From the NCBI RefSeq assembly GCF_001038425.2, contig NZ_LDPV02000050.1, forward strand, positions 1 through 64,000: a stretch of DNA of 64,000 bases, in the 5' to 3' direction. Under the pieces are notes generated by a model. That model did not search any database. It was not told where the DNA came from and saw only the letters and a list, made by a program, of their open reading frames with translations. Each line of letters starts with the position of its first letter. The stretch's first letter is position 1. The DNA is from Ornithinibacillus contaminans. GTDB lineage: Bacteria > Bacillota > Bacilli > Bacillales > Amphibacillaceae. Of this stretch, positions 8,664 through 16,919 are shown in pieces. A program made the translations under genes and the position numbers.

Positions 8664-9617
8664 TTATTCGGATAATAATCCTTCTTCTTCAAAATATTTT
8701 TTCGCACCTGGGTGAAGATCAATTCCAATACCATCAAGTGCCGTTTCTTTTGTAACCATTTTTCCTTTTTCGTGTGTAATCTTGCTAGCATTCTCATACA
8801 GTGCTTTCGTTAGGTCGTATACGTCCTCTTCAGAAAGGTCTGCAGATACAGCTAACATCGCAATTACTGCCACGGTTGTTACTTCTTCATCGATACCTGT
8901 GTATGTGCCAGCAGGAATGACGTCCGCTGCATAGTATGGATGTTCTGCAATTAATGCATCAATTTTGTCTTGTGCAATTGGTACAATTGCAATATCAGTT
9001 GTTGCACCTAATCCTTCTACACTACCTGTTGGTGCTCCAGCTGTAATGAAAGCCGCATCAATATTACCATCTTGAATTCCACCTGTAGACTCTTCAAAGT
9101 CAAGGTCTTGTGCCTCAATATCTGCATCTATATCTAGGCCATGCGCAGCTAAGATTTGGCTAGCATTTACATAGGTTCCAGATCCTGGTGCTCCGACAGA
9201 AACCTTTTTACCTGCTAGGTCTTCAACAGAGGTAATACCTGAATCTGCGGATGTTACGATTTGAATCGTTTCTGGATATAAGGATCCAATCGCCAATACA
9301 TTATCAACTGGATTACCTTCAAATGAATTGGTTCCTTCCACTGCATTAGCCATAACGTCCGTCTGTGTGAATGCAATATCAGCATCACCTGAAGCAAGAT
9401 CTGCAATATTATCCGCGGAAGCGTTTGAAGCTGCAGAAGTAACTTGCAAATCTGTTTCATCTGATATGATGTCAGCAATTTGTCCACCTAATGGATAGTA
9501 TGTACCACCAGTACCACCAGTTAGTAAGGATAACTGCTTACTACCACCACACGCCGCAAGCGCTAAAGCTAACACTAAAAGCGTTGCAAACGAAAGGATA
9601 TACTGTTTCCTTTTCAT
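8664..9617 (-). CDS. TAXI family TRAP transporter solute-binding lipoprotein
   Basis: 317 residues. A lipoprotein signal peptide (about 1-22, lipobox LAAC) precedes a TAXI/NMT1-like binding domain. The family's GGTGGTYYPLGGQIAD motif is at about 35-50, and KVSVGAPGSGTYVNA follows near 140. The first gene of a three-gene operon with the DUF1850 protein and the fused permease, it captures the substrate outside the membrane. A good sigma-A promoter lies upstream (9653-9682). Confidence 0.93.
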   Translation of the reverse strand: MKRKQYILSFATLLVLALALAACGGSKQLSLLTGGTGGTYYPLGGQIADIISDETDLQVTSAASNASADNIADLASGDADIAFTQTDVMANAVEGTNSFEGNPVDNVLAIGSLYPETIQIVTSADSGITSVEDLAGKKVSVGAPGSGTYVNASQILAAHGLDIDADIEAQDLDFEESTGGIQDGNIDAAFITAGAPTGSVEGLGATTDIAIVPIAQDKIDALIAEHPYYAADVIPAGTYTGIDEEVTTVAVIAMLAVSADLSEEDVYDLTKALYENASKITHEKGKMVTKETALDGIGIDLHPGAKKYFEEEGLLSE

Positions 9618-9652
9618 AATAAAATCTCCCCCTTATTTTTTTCCTAGGTACT

Positions 9653-9682
9653 ATTTTACTTGCATTTGCCCATTATTGTCAA
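9653..9682 (-). promoter_or_regulatory. Sigma-A promoter of the TAXI-TRAP operon
   Basis: On the minus strand TTGACA (plus 9677-9682) is followed after 18 bases by TAAAAT (plus 9653-9658), about 35 bases ahead of the start codon and its GGGGGAG ribosome-binding site. Confidence 0.7.
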
Positions 9683-9925
9683 ACTATTGCTAAAACTATA
9701 GCCTAAAAATTATGAAAAAACCTTACAATAAAGCGATTTCATTTGCGCAAATTAATAATTTTAATTTTATTACAAATTATCGAAATAATATGATATTATA
9801 GTAGCAACCATAATTTCACAAGGGAGCTGATGATTGGTGCTACAGCCTTCATTTGACGGTAGATATTCAAAGAAATCCTGTTATATCCACTTTCTCAGGT
9901 AAATAGCCTTTGCTTTTCATCAAAA

Positions 9926-9939
9926 TGAAAACGCTATCA
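9926..9939. promoter_or_regulatory. Candidate cre site (CcpA) in the 580-bp divergent gap
   Basis: TGAAAACGCTATCA fits the CcpA consensus TGWAANCGNTNWCA at every position. It lies midway in the gap (9618-10200) between the divergent TRAP operon and the regulator gene. Nothing else recognisable is in this gap; the minus strand has an open frame of about 70 codons near 9890-10110 without a start signal or recognised similarity. Confidence 0.55.
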
Positions 9940-10200
9940 ATTTTAATCATGCTAGCCATTAGACTGTCTAGGTTAATCACGTCTACATTAAACGATAGCA
10001 TCTTGACAATAGTATGAAAATTCCATAGACTAAGATAAATCAAGCAATATGTCGTTAAATAGTTCGCTAAATAAGAATACGTAATTGCGCCATTAATTGA
10101 CAGAATTTTCTTTATCTACTTTAAAATTCATGGAAACTTAGTCGTTAGCTTGTTTCATAAACAATTTTAGCCAGCATTCACTTTGGGGAGGGAAGATAAG

Positions 10201-11493
10201 TTGAACATAAAGGTTGCCGTTTTCGGGAGAAAAGAACTTGTTGATCGATTTTCAAATTACATAAAAAAGCATTCCGAGGTGGAAGCAATTCCATTTATAT
10301 ACAAGAAAGCGATGGAAGCACCACACTTAGTGGAAAAAGCTTTCATGTGTGATGTTTATTTATTCCTAGAGGCACTACCTTATTTATATGCCCAGCATAA
10401 AATCACAAAAAAGCGATTACCAACTATCCAGGTTGCTTTTGATGAATATATGATTTTGACATCGTTCTACCATTTAAAGAATGTCCATCAAGAAGCATTG
10501 AGACGATTATCCATTGATGTCGTTGATTCTAGACATGTATCGGAAGTTCTCTCGGAATTAAATTTAAGTGATGAAACTATTTATACCGTAACTTATCAAC
10601 AAGAAACTACCATTGACATCGATCAAATTGTTACTTATCATCAGAAGCTTTGGGATGCGGGTAAGATAGATTATGTGCTCACATCATTACATGAGGTTAA
10701 AGAAAGTCTTCAAGCAAAGGGAATTCCAACATACCAGATGGTTGTCCCAAAAATCAATATCGAAAAAGCAATTGAAGAATGTAAATCCATTGCTACATTA
10801 AACACTAGTAAAAGTGCGCAAATTGTAGCCGGGTATGTACGCATTAAAAATCGGGAGACTATTGCAGAACAAAAAGGTGCGGAACAACTTCATGAGCTAC
10901 AGCTTCGCCTGTATCAAATTTTACTAAAGTTTGGTCATAAAACTTATGCTTCTGTTCTCACCAATAATGATAACCAATATGTTATTTTTGGTACACGTGG
11001 TGTGTTAGATCATATCACTAATCATTATCGCGATTTCCCGTTACTGAAGGAAATGGAAAGCGTTCTTCATACACCGATTGAAATTGGCTTTGGCTTAGGT
11101 TTAACTGCCAGACAGGCGGAAGATCATGCGAAGCTAGCACTAGACGCCTGCTCACGAGATGATATTAGTAGCTGTTACATTGTTAATGACCGACAAGAAA
11201 CAATTGGGCCGCTCGGTGTTCGAAAGCATTTTGATACATCACAGCTTTATCAAGCGCTCATTCATAAGGCCAAATTAAACAATGAGTTGTCGTATAACTT
11301 TATTGACTTTGTACAGCTGCGGAATAATGAACCATTTTCTTCGAACGATATTGCTAATTACTACCGTGTAACAAAACGAAGTGCTGAGCGTACGGTTAAC
11401 AAATTACTTTCTGGAAATGTAATTAAAGTAGTTGGGAAAGAAAAACCCTATGTAAAAGGTCGTCCACGAAAATTATTTCAGATTAATGTTTGA
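10201..11493 (+). CDS. Putative transcriptional regulator with C-terminal winged HTH
   Basis: 430 residues from the TTG at 10201, eight bases after GGAGGG; a longer frame from 10183 would start inside that ribosome-binding site. The N-terminal ~120 residues look like a receiver/sensor-type alpha-beta domain; the middle (about 200-340) has the shape of a degenerate GGDEF-like domain (IEIGFGLGLTARQAEDHAKLAL), and the end (about 380-430) is a winged HTH (SSNDIANYYRVTKRSAERTVNKLL ... RPRKLF). Divergent from the TAXI-TRAP operon, which is its obvious target. The family is not one I can name with certainty. Confidence 0.65.
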   Translation: MNIKVAVFGRKELVDRFSNYIKKHSEVEAIPFIYKKAMEAPHLVEKAFMCDVYLFLEALPYLYAQHKITKKRLPTIQVAFDEYMILTSFYHLKNVHQEALRRLSIDVVDSRHVSEVLSELNLSDETIYTVTYQQETTIDIDQIVTYHQKLWDAGKIDYVLTSLHEVKESLQAKGIPTYQMVVPKINIEKAIEECKSIATLNTSKSAQIVAGYVRIKNRETIAEQKGAEQLHELQLRLYQILLKFGHKTYASVLTNNDNQYVIFGTRGVLDHITNHYRDFPLLKEMESVLHTPIEIGFGLGLTARQAEDHAKLALDACSRDDISSCYIVNDRQETIGPLGVRKHFDTSQLYQALIHKAKLNNELSYNFIDFVQLRNNEPFSSNDIANYYRVTKRSAERTVNKLLSGNVIKVVGKEKPYVKGRPRKLFQINV

Positions 11494-11500
11494 ATAATAA

Positions 11501-11619
11501 GAGCCTGGGACATAAGTACTTTTGACAAGATATAATCCGAACTTGTGCGTAATACCCGCTTCGGGAATTAGTGCATGGTTCGTCACTTTATCTTTTCATT
11601 TTACTTATGTCCCAGGCTC
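11501..11619. repeat. Hairpin repeat element, short form
   Basis: The arms GAGCCTGGGACATAAGTA (11501-11518) and its exact complement (11602-11619) enclose an 83-base interior. The interior starts like the long copy at 59530 (TTTTGACAAGATA...CCGCTTCGGGAAT) and then jumps straight to the far side (TAGTGCA...GTTCGT), as if the G+C-rich core had been deleted. It lies between the convergent regulator and SNF2 genes and could also serve as a bidirectional terminator. Confidence 0.85.
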
Positions 11620-11661
11620 ATCTTTATTAATAAACTATTAAAACCCAACACTAAAACATCT

Positions 11662-14600
11662 CTAAATACTCAACAAGGCCCGAACATCATCTTCACTTAG
11701 GCTCGATAGCATCGTTTCGCCTGGTTGAACGACTTTATCGATTAGTTCGCGTTTCTTTTGCTGTAATTCATATATTTTTTCTTCAATGGTCCCTTCCGTT
11801 ATGAGGCGGATAACTTGCACAACATTTTTCTGACCGAATCGATGGGCACGCCCAGTTGCTTGATCTTCTACAGCCGGATTCCACCATAAGTCATATAAAA
11901 TTACCGTGTCTGCTCCGGTTAAGTTCAGACCAGTTCCACCTGCTTTTAGGGATATTAAGAAGATATCCTTCTCCCCCTGATTGAATCGTTCACTCATGGT
12001 AACCCGCTCTTGTGATGGTGTTTGACCACTTAAATAGAAGAAGTCAATTCCTTTTTCCTGTAGCTTTTCCATGATGATCTCATGCATACTCGTAAACTGG
12101 GAGAAGATCAACATTCGCTTCCCGTTAGCAATCGCATTATCCACCGTTTCCATTAACAGATCCAGCTTGCCCGATTTCCCTTGATAGTTCTCAATAAACA
12201 AAGAAGGATGACAACAAATTTGTCTTAGTCGGGTTAAACCAGCGAGTATTTTCATGCGATTCTGTTGAAAGCCGCTTTCTTTAATAGATTGCGCTGCTTC
12301 TTGTTGAACCTGCCGTAAATAGCCAACATATAATTCCTTTTGCTGGTCGGTTAGTTCCGAGACACTTACAGACTCAATTTTATCTGGAAGCTCTTTTAAT
12401 ACATCCTTTTTTAAGCGACGTAAAATAAATGGCTTTGATATCGATGCAATTTTCTCATGAGATAACTGCTTAAAGGTCTTTTGATTGGGCATTAGACCCG
12501 GTAATACTACTTGGAATATAGCCCACAGTTCTTCAATGGAATTTTCGATTGGCGTACCACTAAGGGCAAATCGTCTACCAGCCTTTACCTCACGAATTGC
12601 TTTCGAAGTTTTCGTTGCGTAATTCTTAATATACTGAGCCTCATCTAAAATCATCGTTTGGAAGGTCAACTCCCGATAAAGCGCAATATCCTGTCGTAAT
12701 GTCGCATACGATGTAATCCAAACATCTGCATCGGTTAAGGTAGTGATTCTCTCCTGTCTTTCTTGCGGAGTTCCCGTCATAATAGCTACCTGTAAATCCG
12801 GTGTGAATTTTTCGAATTCATTTTTCCAATTATAGACTACTGAAGACGGCGCAACAATTAAATGCGGATGTACCCCAGACTCAGAGGCGATATAGGCAAT
12901 ACTTTGCAGTGTCTTCCCAAGCCCCATATCATCCGCCAAAATTCCACCTAAGTGATAATGACTTAGTGCTTTAAACCATTGGTAACCTGTCAGCTGATAC
13001 GATCGAAGTGATGCTTTTAAGATACCTGGTAGCTCATACTGCTGTTCTTCCGGTTCTTTTAACTGATGAAGTAGCTTACGAAAAGCTGGATCGTAATTTT
13101 TCTTCGTATCAATCAGCTCATCGATTTGCGTTCCCCGATAAACAGGCATTTGAATTTTCCCGTCCTGTACATCGCTCTTTTTAATGTCCATGTTTTGGAA
13201 AAAATCATGGATGGATGTGAATTCTTCTCCTTCTAGCGAGAGTATTTCCCCGCTTTGCAAACGATAATACCGCTTCTTCTCGATAACAGCATCTAATATC
13301 TTCGTGATTTCTTGATCATTTAAGCCCTCAATATCAAATCCAATTTCTAATAAATTCGTGGAGGACTCCATGCTAACCGTTGTTCTAGGAACAGGCTCAT
13401 TTTCGATTATAAAGCTGCGTACTTCCGCTGTTAGGAACAATTCAACATATTCATCGAGAACTGGTAGCACATTATATAAAAAGTCATATAGCTCCTCTTC
13501 GTCAGCATCGATAAATAACTCCCGACCATTGTAATGAAAATTAGCATGCTCAATGAGCTGCATGATTTGCTTTTCTTTCTCCACGTCGCGAATAATGATA
13601 ACGTCATGATCTTCTCTTCCACTAAAAGGATCAATCACATGATCCCCATAATGGTATTCCAGCTTCCCAATAACCCAGTCCATTTTTGACTCCAAATAGA
13701 GTTTAGCCCGAAGTGGGACTTGGATTATTTCCGATGATACCGTTTCTGAAATTTCTACTTCTCCTACCTTTTTCAACGAAGGTAGTACCTCCGATAAAAA
13801 CGAATCTGCCTGTTTTTTCGATATGGGAAGCTGTTGATCGATACTTCCAAACTGTGATACAAGTTCTATGATTGGAAGCTGTTCCTTCTTCGGAAAGTAA
13901 AAGGTCCCCTCATAAAATAACAGTTCATAGTTTTTGAAATAGACGCTGTCCTCTACTTCGTGCATGGTTAACAGCAAATCATCCCGTTCATTTTTGTTTA
14001 GCGCAAAATGGTACGGCAGGATTCCTTTTTCGATAGAAGGATTCGTATAGATATTTGTATTGCGAAACTGTCTTGAATTCCCTTCCACCGTAACGTCACG
14101 TTCGATCAATTTATCCAAAAGGGCTTCGGTAACTAGTGGTGGAATCATGATAGATCGCTTGTCATTCACGTTGCCGCGATAATGATAAACATGGTAGCCA
14201 TCGTAAATTTTTTCATTCCGAGCAATCGACCCTAAGATGTCAAATATCTCTTTATCCGCCGACTGCAATGCATGCTGACTCGGAGAATAGGTAAACATTT
14301 TCGTGAAAAAGTGATCATTGCCAGCAAGTACATCGAGAATAAATTGCTTAGCATCCTTTACAACATAGTCACGATTGACACCGGCTTTTAATTCGATTAA
14401 TAGATTTTTATCATATGACCATTTCACGACATACGAAACATTTAGTTCTTCTTTTTGCGGGAGAATATCACTTAGCTCTGCTGTTTGTGCAACATTACTA
14501 AGCGCCCGGATAAAACGATTGGTAATTTCGTAATCGTAGTTAGAATATTGTTCATTGTTGGGTGCTTCCTCATTAACAATTCCGATTAACGTCGCTGCAA

Positions 14601-14850
14601 TATGCTTGCAGGATTCATACGTTTCAAATGCTGGGCAATCACAATACGTATGAACAGATCCTCTCTCTAAGTCTTTCATATTAATCTCGACAAAATATTC
14701 TTCGGAGCCATGCACGGTTGCTGTCCACACATTATAATTTATGTCATATGTTAAGCCCATAACCTTCCCACGATTGTAATATTCTAACCCTCGTTTATAG
14801 ATCAATGATGGGAAGAGCTTTTGGATATTGATATCACTCAGTTTCTTCAA
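11662..14850 (-). CDS. ywqA: SWIM zinc-finger SNF2-family DNA helicase/translocase (YwqA-like)
   Basis: 1062 residues. An N-terminal SWIM zinc motif (about residues 69-88: CDCPAFETYESCKH) is followed by a long linker region and a C-terminal SNF2 ATPase: Walker A DMGLGKT at about 640, DEAQ box at about 735, and the helicase C motifs (SLKAGGTGLNLTGAD, ATGRAHRFGQ) near 975-1010. Length and domain order match B. subtilis YwqA. It is expected to be an ATP-dependent DNA translocase acting on nucleoprotein complexes in repair or transcription. No operon partner is evident. Confidence 0.9.
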   Translation of the reverse strand: MKKLSDINIQKLFPSLIYKRGLEYYNRGKVMGLTYDINYNVWTATVHGSEEYFVEINMKDLERGSVHTYCDCPAFETYESCKHIAATLIGIVNEEAPNNEQYSNYDYEITNRFIRALSNVAQTAELSDILPQKEELNVSYVVKWSYDKNLLIELKAGVNRDYVVKDAKQFILDVLAGNDHFFTKMFTYSPSQHALQSADKEIFDILGSIARNEKIYDGYHVYHYRGNVNDKRSIMIPPLVTEALLDKLIERDVTVEGNSRQFRNTNIYTNPSIEKGILPYHFALNKNERDDLLLTMHEVEDSVYFKNYELLFYEGTFYFPKKEQLPIIELVSQFGSIDQQLPISKKQADSFLSEVLPSLKKVGEVEISETVSSEIIQVPLRAKLYLESKMDWVIGKLEYHYGDHVIDPFSGREDHDVIIIRDVEKEKQIMQLIEHANFHYNGRELFIDADEEELYDFLYNVLPVLDEYVELFLTAEVRSFIIENEPVPRTTVSMESSTNLLEIGFDIEGLNDQEITKILDAVIEKKRYYRLQSGEILSLEGEEFTSIHDFFQNMDIKKSDVQDGKIQMPVYRGTQIDELIDTKKNYDPAFRKLLHQLKEPEEQQYELPGILKASLRSYQLTGYQWFKALSHYHLGGILADDMGLGKTLQSIAYIASESGVHPHLIVAPSSVVYNWKNEFEKFTPDLQVAIMTGTPQERQERITTLTDADVWITSYATLRQDIALYRELTFQTMILDEAQYIKNYATKTSKAIREVKAGRRFALSGTPIENSIEELWAIFQVVLPGLMPNQKTFKQLSHEKIASISKPFILRRLKKDVLKELPDKIESVSVSELTDQQKELYVGYLRQVQQEAAQSIKESGFQQNRMKILAGLTRLRQICCHPSLFIENYQGKSGKLDLLMETVDNAIANGKRMLIFSQFTSMHEIIMEKLQEKGIDFFYLSGQTPSQERVTMSERFNQGEKDIFLISLKAGGTGLNLTGADTVILYDLWWNPAVEDQATGRAHRFGQKNVVQVIRLITEGTIEEKIYELQQKKRELIDKVVQPGETMLSSLSEDDVRALLSI

Positions 14851-14979
14851 ATTCTATTAACCTGCCTTTTTTTCACACGCTTTTCTTCTATTGTATAGGA
14901 GTTTTCGCATTTTTTAAACCTTGGAATCTGTTACTAGGATGGGGAAAAATGTAGTAGATTATACTTTGGTTATAAAAAA

Positions 14980-15093
14980 GAAGCTGAGCAAGTATTTTTT
15001 CGAAGATAGTAGGCGAACGCGAGTATATATTCTCCACGATGAAGTCGTCATCGGTCGTCTTATTGTCTTCTCATTTACTTTGAACTCAGCTTC
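14980..15093. repeat. Diverged short copy of the hairpin repeat
   Basis: GAAGCTGAGC near 14980 pairs with the CTCAGCTTC at 15085-15093. The inside keeps the family plan (CGAACGCGAGTATATATTCTCC ... GTCTTCTCATTTACTT before the right arm) but the arms differ from GGGACATAAGT. It occupies most of the 250-bp gap between the SNF2 start and the MFS stop; no gene is seen there. Confidence 0.55.
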
Positions 15094-15100
15094 TTATGTA

Positions 15101-16303
15101 CTACTGTTGACTTGCTTGTTGCTTGTTGGTACGAATGACGATGATAACGTAGATGATCATTGCTACAACAATAGATCCCGCACCAGTAAGATAAATAGCT
15201 CCATAGTTAAATAGAAAGGCTATTTGCCCAAATATTAATGCACCTAATCCGATCCCTAAATCAAAGAAGGAAAAGAAGGTCGCATTTGCCATCCCTTTTC
15301 GGTTTCCTGCCGCTTTTTCAACAGACCATGCCTGTAATGCTGGCTGTACACTCCCGAACCCTAATCCATAAAGACCTGCAGCAAGGAGCAATATAAACGT
15401 GTTTGGTAGCCAGGATAGAAGTATCATGGCGATAAAAATCATTACCGTTCCAGGTAGGAATACATATAAGTGCCCTTTTTTATCATAAATTTTACCCGCG
15501 AAGGTTCTCGAGATTAATAGAAAGGCAGCATAGACTAGAAAATAGGTTTCTATTCCGGTTACATGTTGTTCAATCGCATGTAATGGTAAAAAAGTAGCGA
15601 TTCCACCAAATGTGAAGGTAATAAATAATACTAATATGGCTGGTTGAAGCGCTGATTTTTCAAACACATCAAATCTCGGCGTGACTGTTTTTTCCACTGA
15701 TTGCTCCACCTTTTTATAGTGAACCTTTGCCGATAATAAAAATGCTACTAAACCAAAAATCGCACAAATCAAAAATAGCCACGTAAAGGAAATCTTTCCC
15801 GCAAGTGCTAATCCAAGCCCCGGACCAAACGCAAGTGCAATATTACCGGACAGCCCAAAATAGCCAAGTCCTTCCCCACGCCGACTTGCCGGTACAATAT
15901 CTGTTGCGATTGTTCCAGTTGCTGTAGTGGATAGTCCCCACCCAATGCCTTGAACAACCCGCATTATTAGTAAAAAGGCAATGCTTGCAATAAATGCAAA
16001 TGAACCGATTGACACGACAAATATAGCCAATCCTGTCATATAGACAAATTGTCTACCTCTACTTTCCAATGCATGACCAGCATATGGTCGCATTAATAAG
16101 GCAGAAAAGGTAAATATCCCAACAATTACACCAACTAATTGATCACTGCCACCTAGTTCCTTTACGAACAGTGGGAGTGTAGGTAAGGACATCTGAAAGC
16201 CGAAAAAGATAAAGAAATTGGCCAGACAGATGAAGATGAAGTCTCGCGTCCAAATCCTTTCTTTACTTTGCTCTGCTTGTTGTACGTCCAGTTGTGCCCC
16301 CAT
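15101..16303 (-). CDS. Major facilitator superfamily transporter
   Basis: 400 residues with 12 hydrophobic segments. The MFS loop 2-3 motif region is seen as MRPYAGHALESRGRQFVY (about 81-98), and the motif-C-like stretch GYFGLSGNIALAFGPGLGLALAG (about 147-168) suggests an exporter of the drug:H+ antiporter type. Similar proteins in Bacillus (YfkF/YwoG type) are uncharacterised exporters. Start ATG is preceded by AAGGAAGGGAG. No adjacent regulator gives a substrate clue. Confidence 0.85.
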   Translation of the reverse strand: MGAQLDVQQAEQSKERIWTRDFIFICLANFFIFFGFQMSLPTLPLFVKELGGSDQLVGVIVGIFTFSALLMRPYAGHALESRGRQFVYMTGLAIFVVSIGSFAFIASIAFLLIMRVVQGIGWGLSTTATGTIATDIVPASRRGEGLGYFGLSGNIALAFGPGLGLALAGKISFTWLFLICAIFGLVAFLLSAKVHYKKVEQSVEKTVTPRFDVFEKSALQPAILVLFITFTFGGIATFLPLHAIEQHVTGIETYFLVYAAFLLISRTFAGKIYDKKGHLYVFLPGTVMIFIAMILLSWLPNTFILLLAAGLYGLGFGSVQPALQAWSVEKAAGNRKGMANATFFSFFDLGIGLGALIFGQIAFLFNYGAIYLTGAGSIVVAMIIYVIIVIRTNKQQASQQ

Positions 16304-16500
16304 AGTTTTCTCCCTTCCTTCGATACTCGAAATATATTATACAGCAGGACTATGGGAAATGGAATGATTAAAACTCCATCATACCTCGTCATTTCTGATT
16401 ATGATTCGGAAGTAGGATATAACGACATATCTGAAGAAAATTAGGTATTTCGGCATTGTTACATGTATATATTTTACAACTGCTATGGTATACTGAAAGA

Positions 16501-16630
16501 AGATAAAAAAATGAGCCCAGTAATACTGGACTCAAGGCGATAAGCGGTTCCCCCAGGGAAATCGGCCACAGTTATGAATAGACCTTTCCAATTGTCTTGT
16601 CAGGGCTAATGGGAAGGTCTATTTTATTCT
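16501..16630 (+). ncRNA. Predicted antisense antitoxin RNA (RatA/SR5-like)
   Basis: An extended -10 promoter (TGGTATACT, 16486-16494) precedes a ~130-base transcript that ends in a 13-bp hairpin (AATAGACCTTTCC at 16577-16589 with its partner at 16611-16623) followed by a T-rich tail. No coding frame is present. The RNA is complementary to the 3' untranslated region and last codons of the small hydrophobic protein on the other strand, the arrangement of the txpA/RatA and bsrE/SR5 pairs. Structure and neighbours support it; expression is inferred. Confidence 0.65.
16505..16533 (-). terminator. Intrinsic terminator of the toxin mRNA
   Basis: Read on the minus strand, GAGTCCAGT and ACTGGGCTC form a 9-bp stem with a 3-base loop, followed by ATTTTTTTAT. 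It would end the toxin mRNA about 95 bases past the stop, inside the antisense RNA's 5' end. Confidence 0.8.
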
Positions 16631-16713
16631 TTGTGGATTATAGCTACAATTAAGGAAAGAAGCATCAATAAGAGTGTTCCAAAATCCCCTAGTAAAGTCA
16701 TGACTTCATACAT
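16624..16713 (-). CDS. Small holin-like type I toxin (TxpA/BsrE class)
   Basis: 29-residue hydrophobic peptide: a short N-terminal MYEVMTLLGDFG, a 15-residue leucine/isoleucine-rich membrane segment and a charged HKE tail. This is the pattern of the 'putative holin-like toxin' family, whose members insert into the membrane and are silenced by an antisense RNA. GGGGGTGA lies 11 bases before the chosen ATG at 16713; TTG at 16719 and ATG at 16725 in the same frame are also possible. The frame is too short for standard gene callers. Its promoter carries a LexA-like box. Confidence 0.7.
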   Translation of the reverse strand: MYEVMTLLGDFGTLLLMLLSLIVAIIHKE

Positions 16714-16784
16714 CCTCAAAGGCATCACCCCCGTTTTTGTAAAGGGTTAGCCGACCATCCTAAAAGAACATTATCTTGTCCTTG

Positions 16785-16826
16785 ATTATAGCATAGCTTA
16801 CCCAAAAACACGAACATATATTCGTG
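16785..16826 (-). promoter_or_regulatory. Toxin promoter with overlapping LexA/DinR-like box
   Basis: On the minus strand an extended -10 TGCTATAAT (TATAAT = plus 16785-16790) has at the -35 position the 18-bp inverted repeat 16809-16826. Its core CGAATATATGTTCG differs at one base from the Bacillus LexA (DinR) consensus CGAACRNRYGTTCG. Location over the -35 region is the classical place for a repressor. The rest of the 16304-16919 gap holds no other gene. Confidence 0.6.
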
Positions 16827-16874
16827 TTTTGTGGGTGTTGAAGCAAAAATTTTTGGGTTTAACCAAACCGTTAC

Positions 16875-16909
16875 CAAAAAAAGAACCCTGAGCATCACTC
16901 AGAGTTCTT
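16875..16909 (-). terminator. Intrinsic terminator of the acid-sugar operon
   Basis: On the minus strand AGAACTCTGAG pairs with CTCAGGGTTCT (one G-U pair) over a 5-base loop and is followed by seven T. It closes the gntP end of the operon, 10 bases past the stop. Confidence 0.9.
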
Positions 16910-16919
16910 CTAGTTTCAC

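Noticed and set aside
8570-8797. 75-codon minus-strand frame overlapping the TAXI binding protein
   Set aside because: Out-of-frame shadow of the binding-protein gene and the intercistronic hairpin.
9890-10110. Minus-strand open stretch of about 70 codons in the TRAP/regulator gap
   Set aside because: No ribosome-binding site or upstream start codon, and no recognised similarity; plausible by chance in A+T-rich DNA.
10183-10200. Upstream TTG start for the regulator gene at 10201
   Set aside because: These bases form the GGGGAGGG ribosome-binding site of the TTG at 10201.
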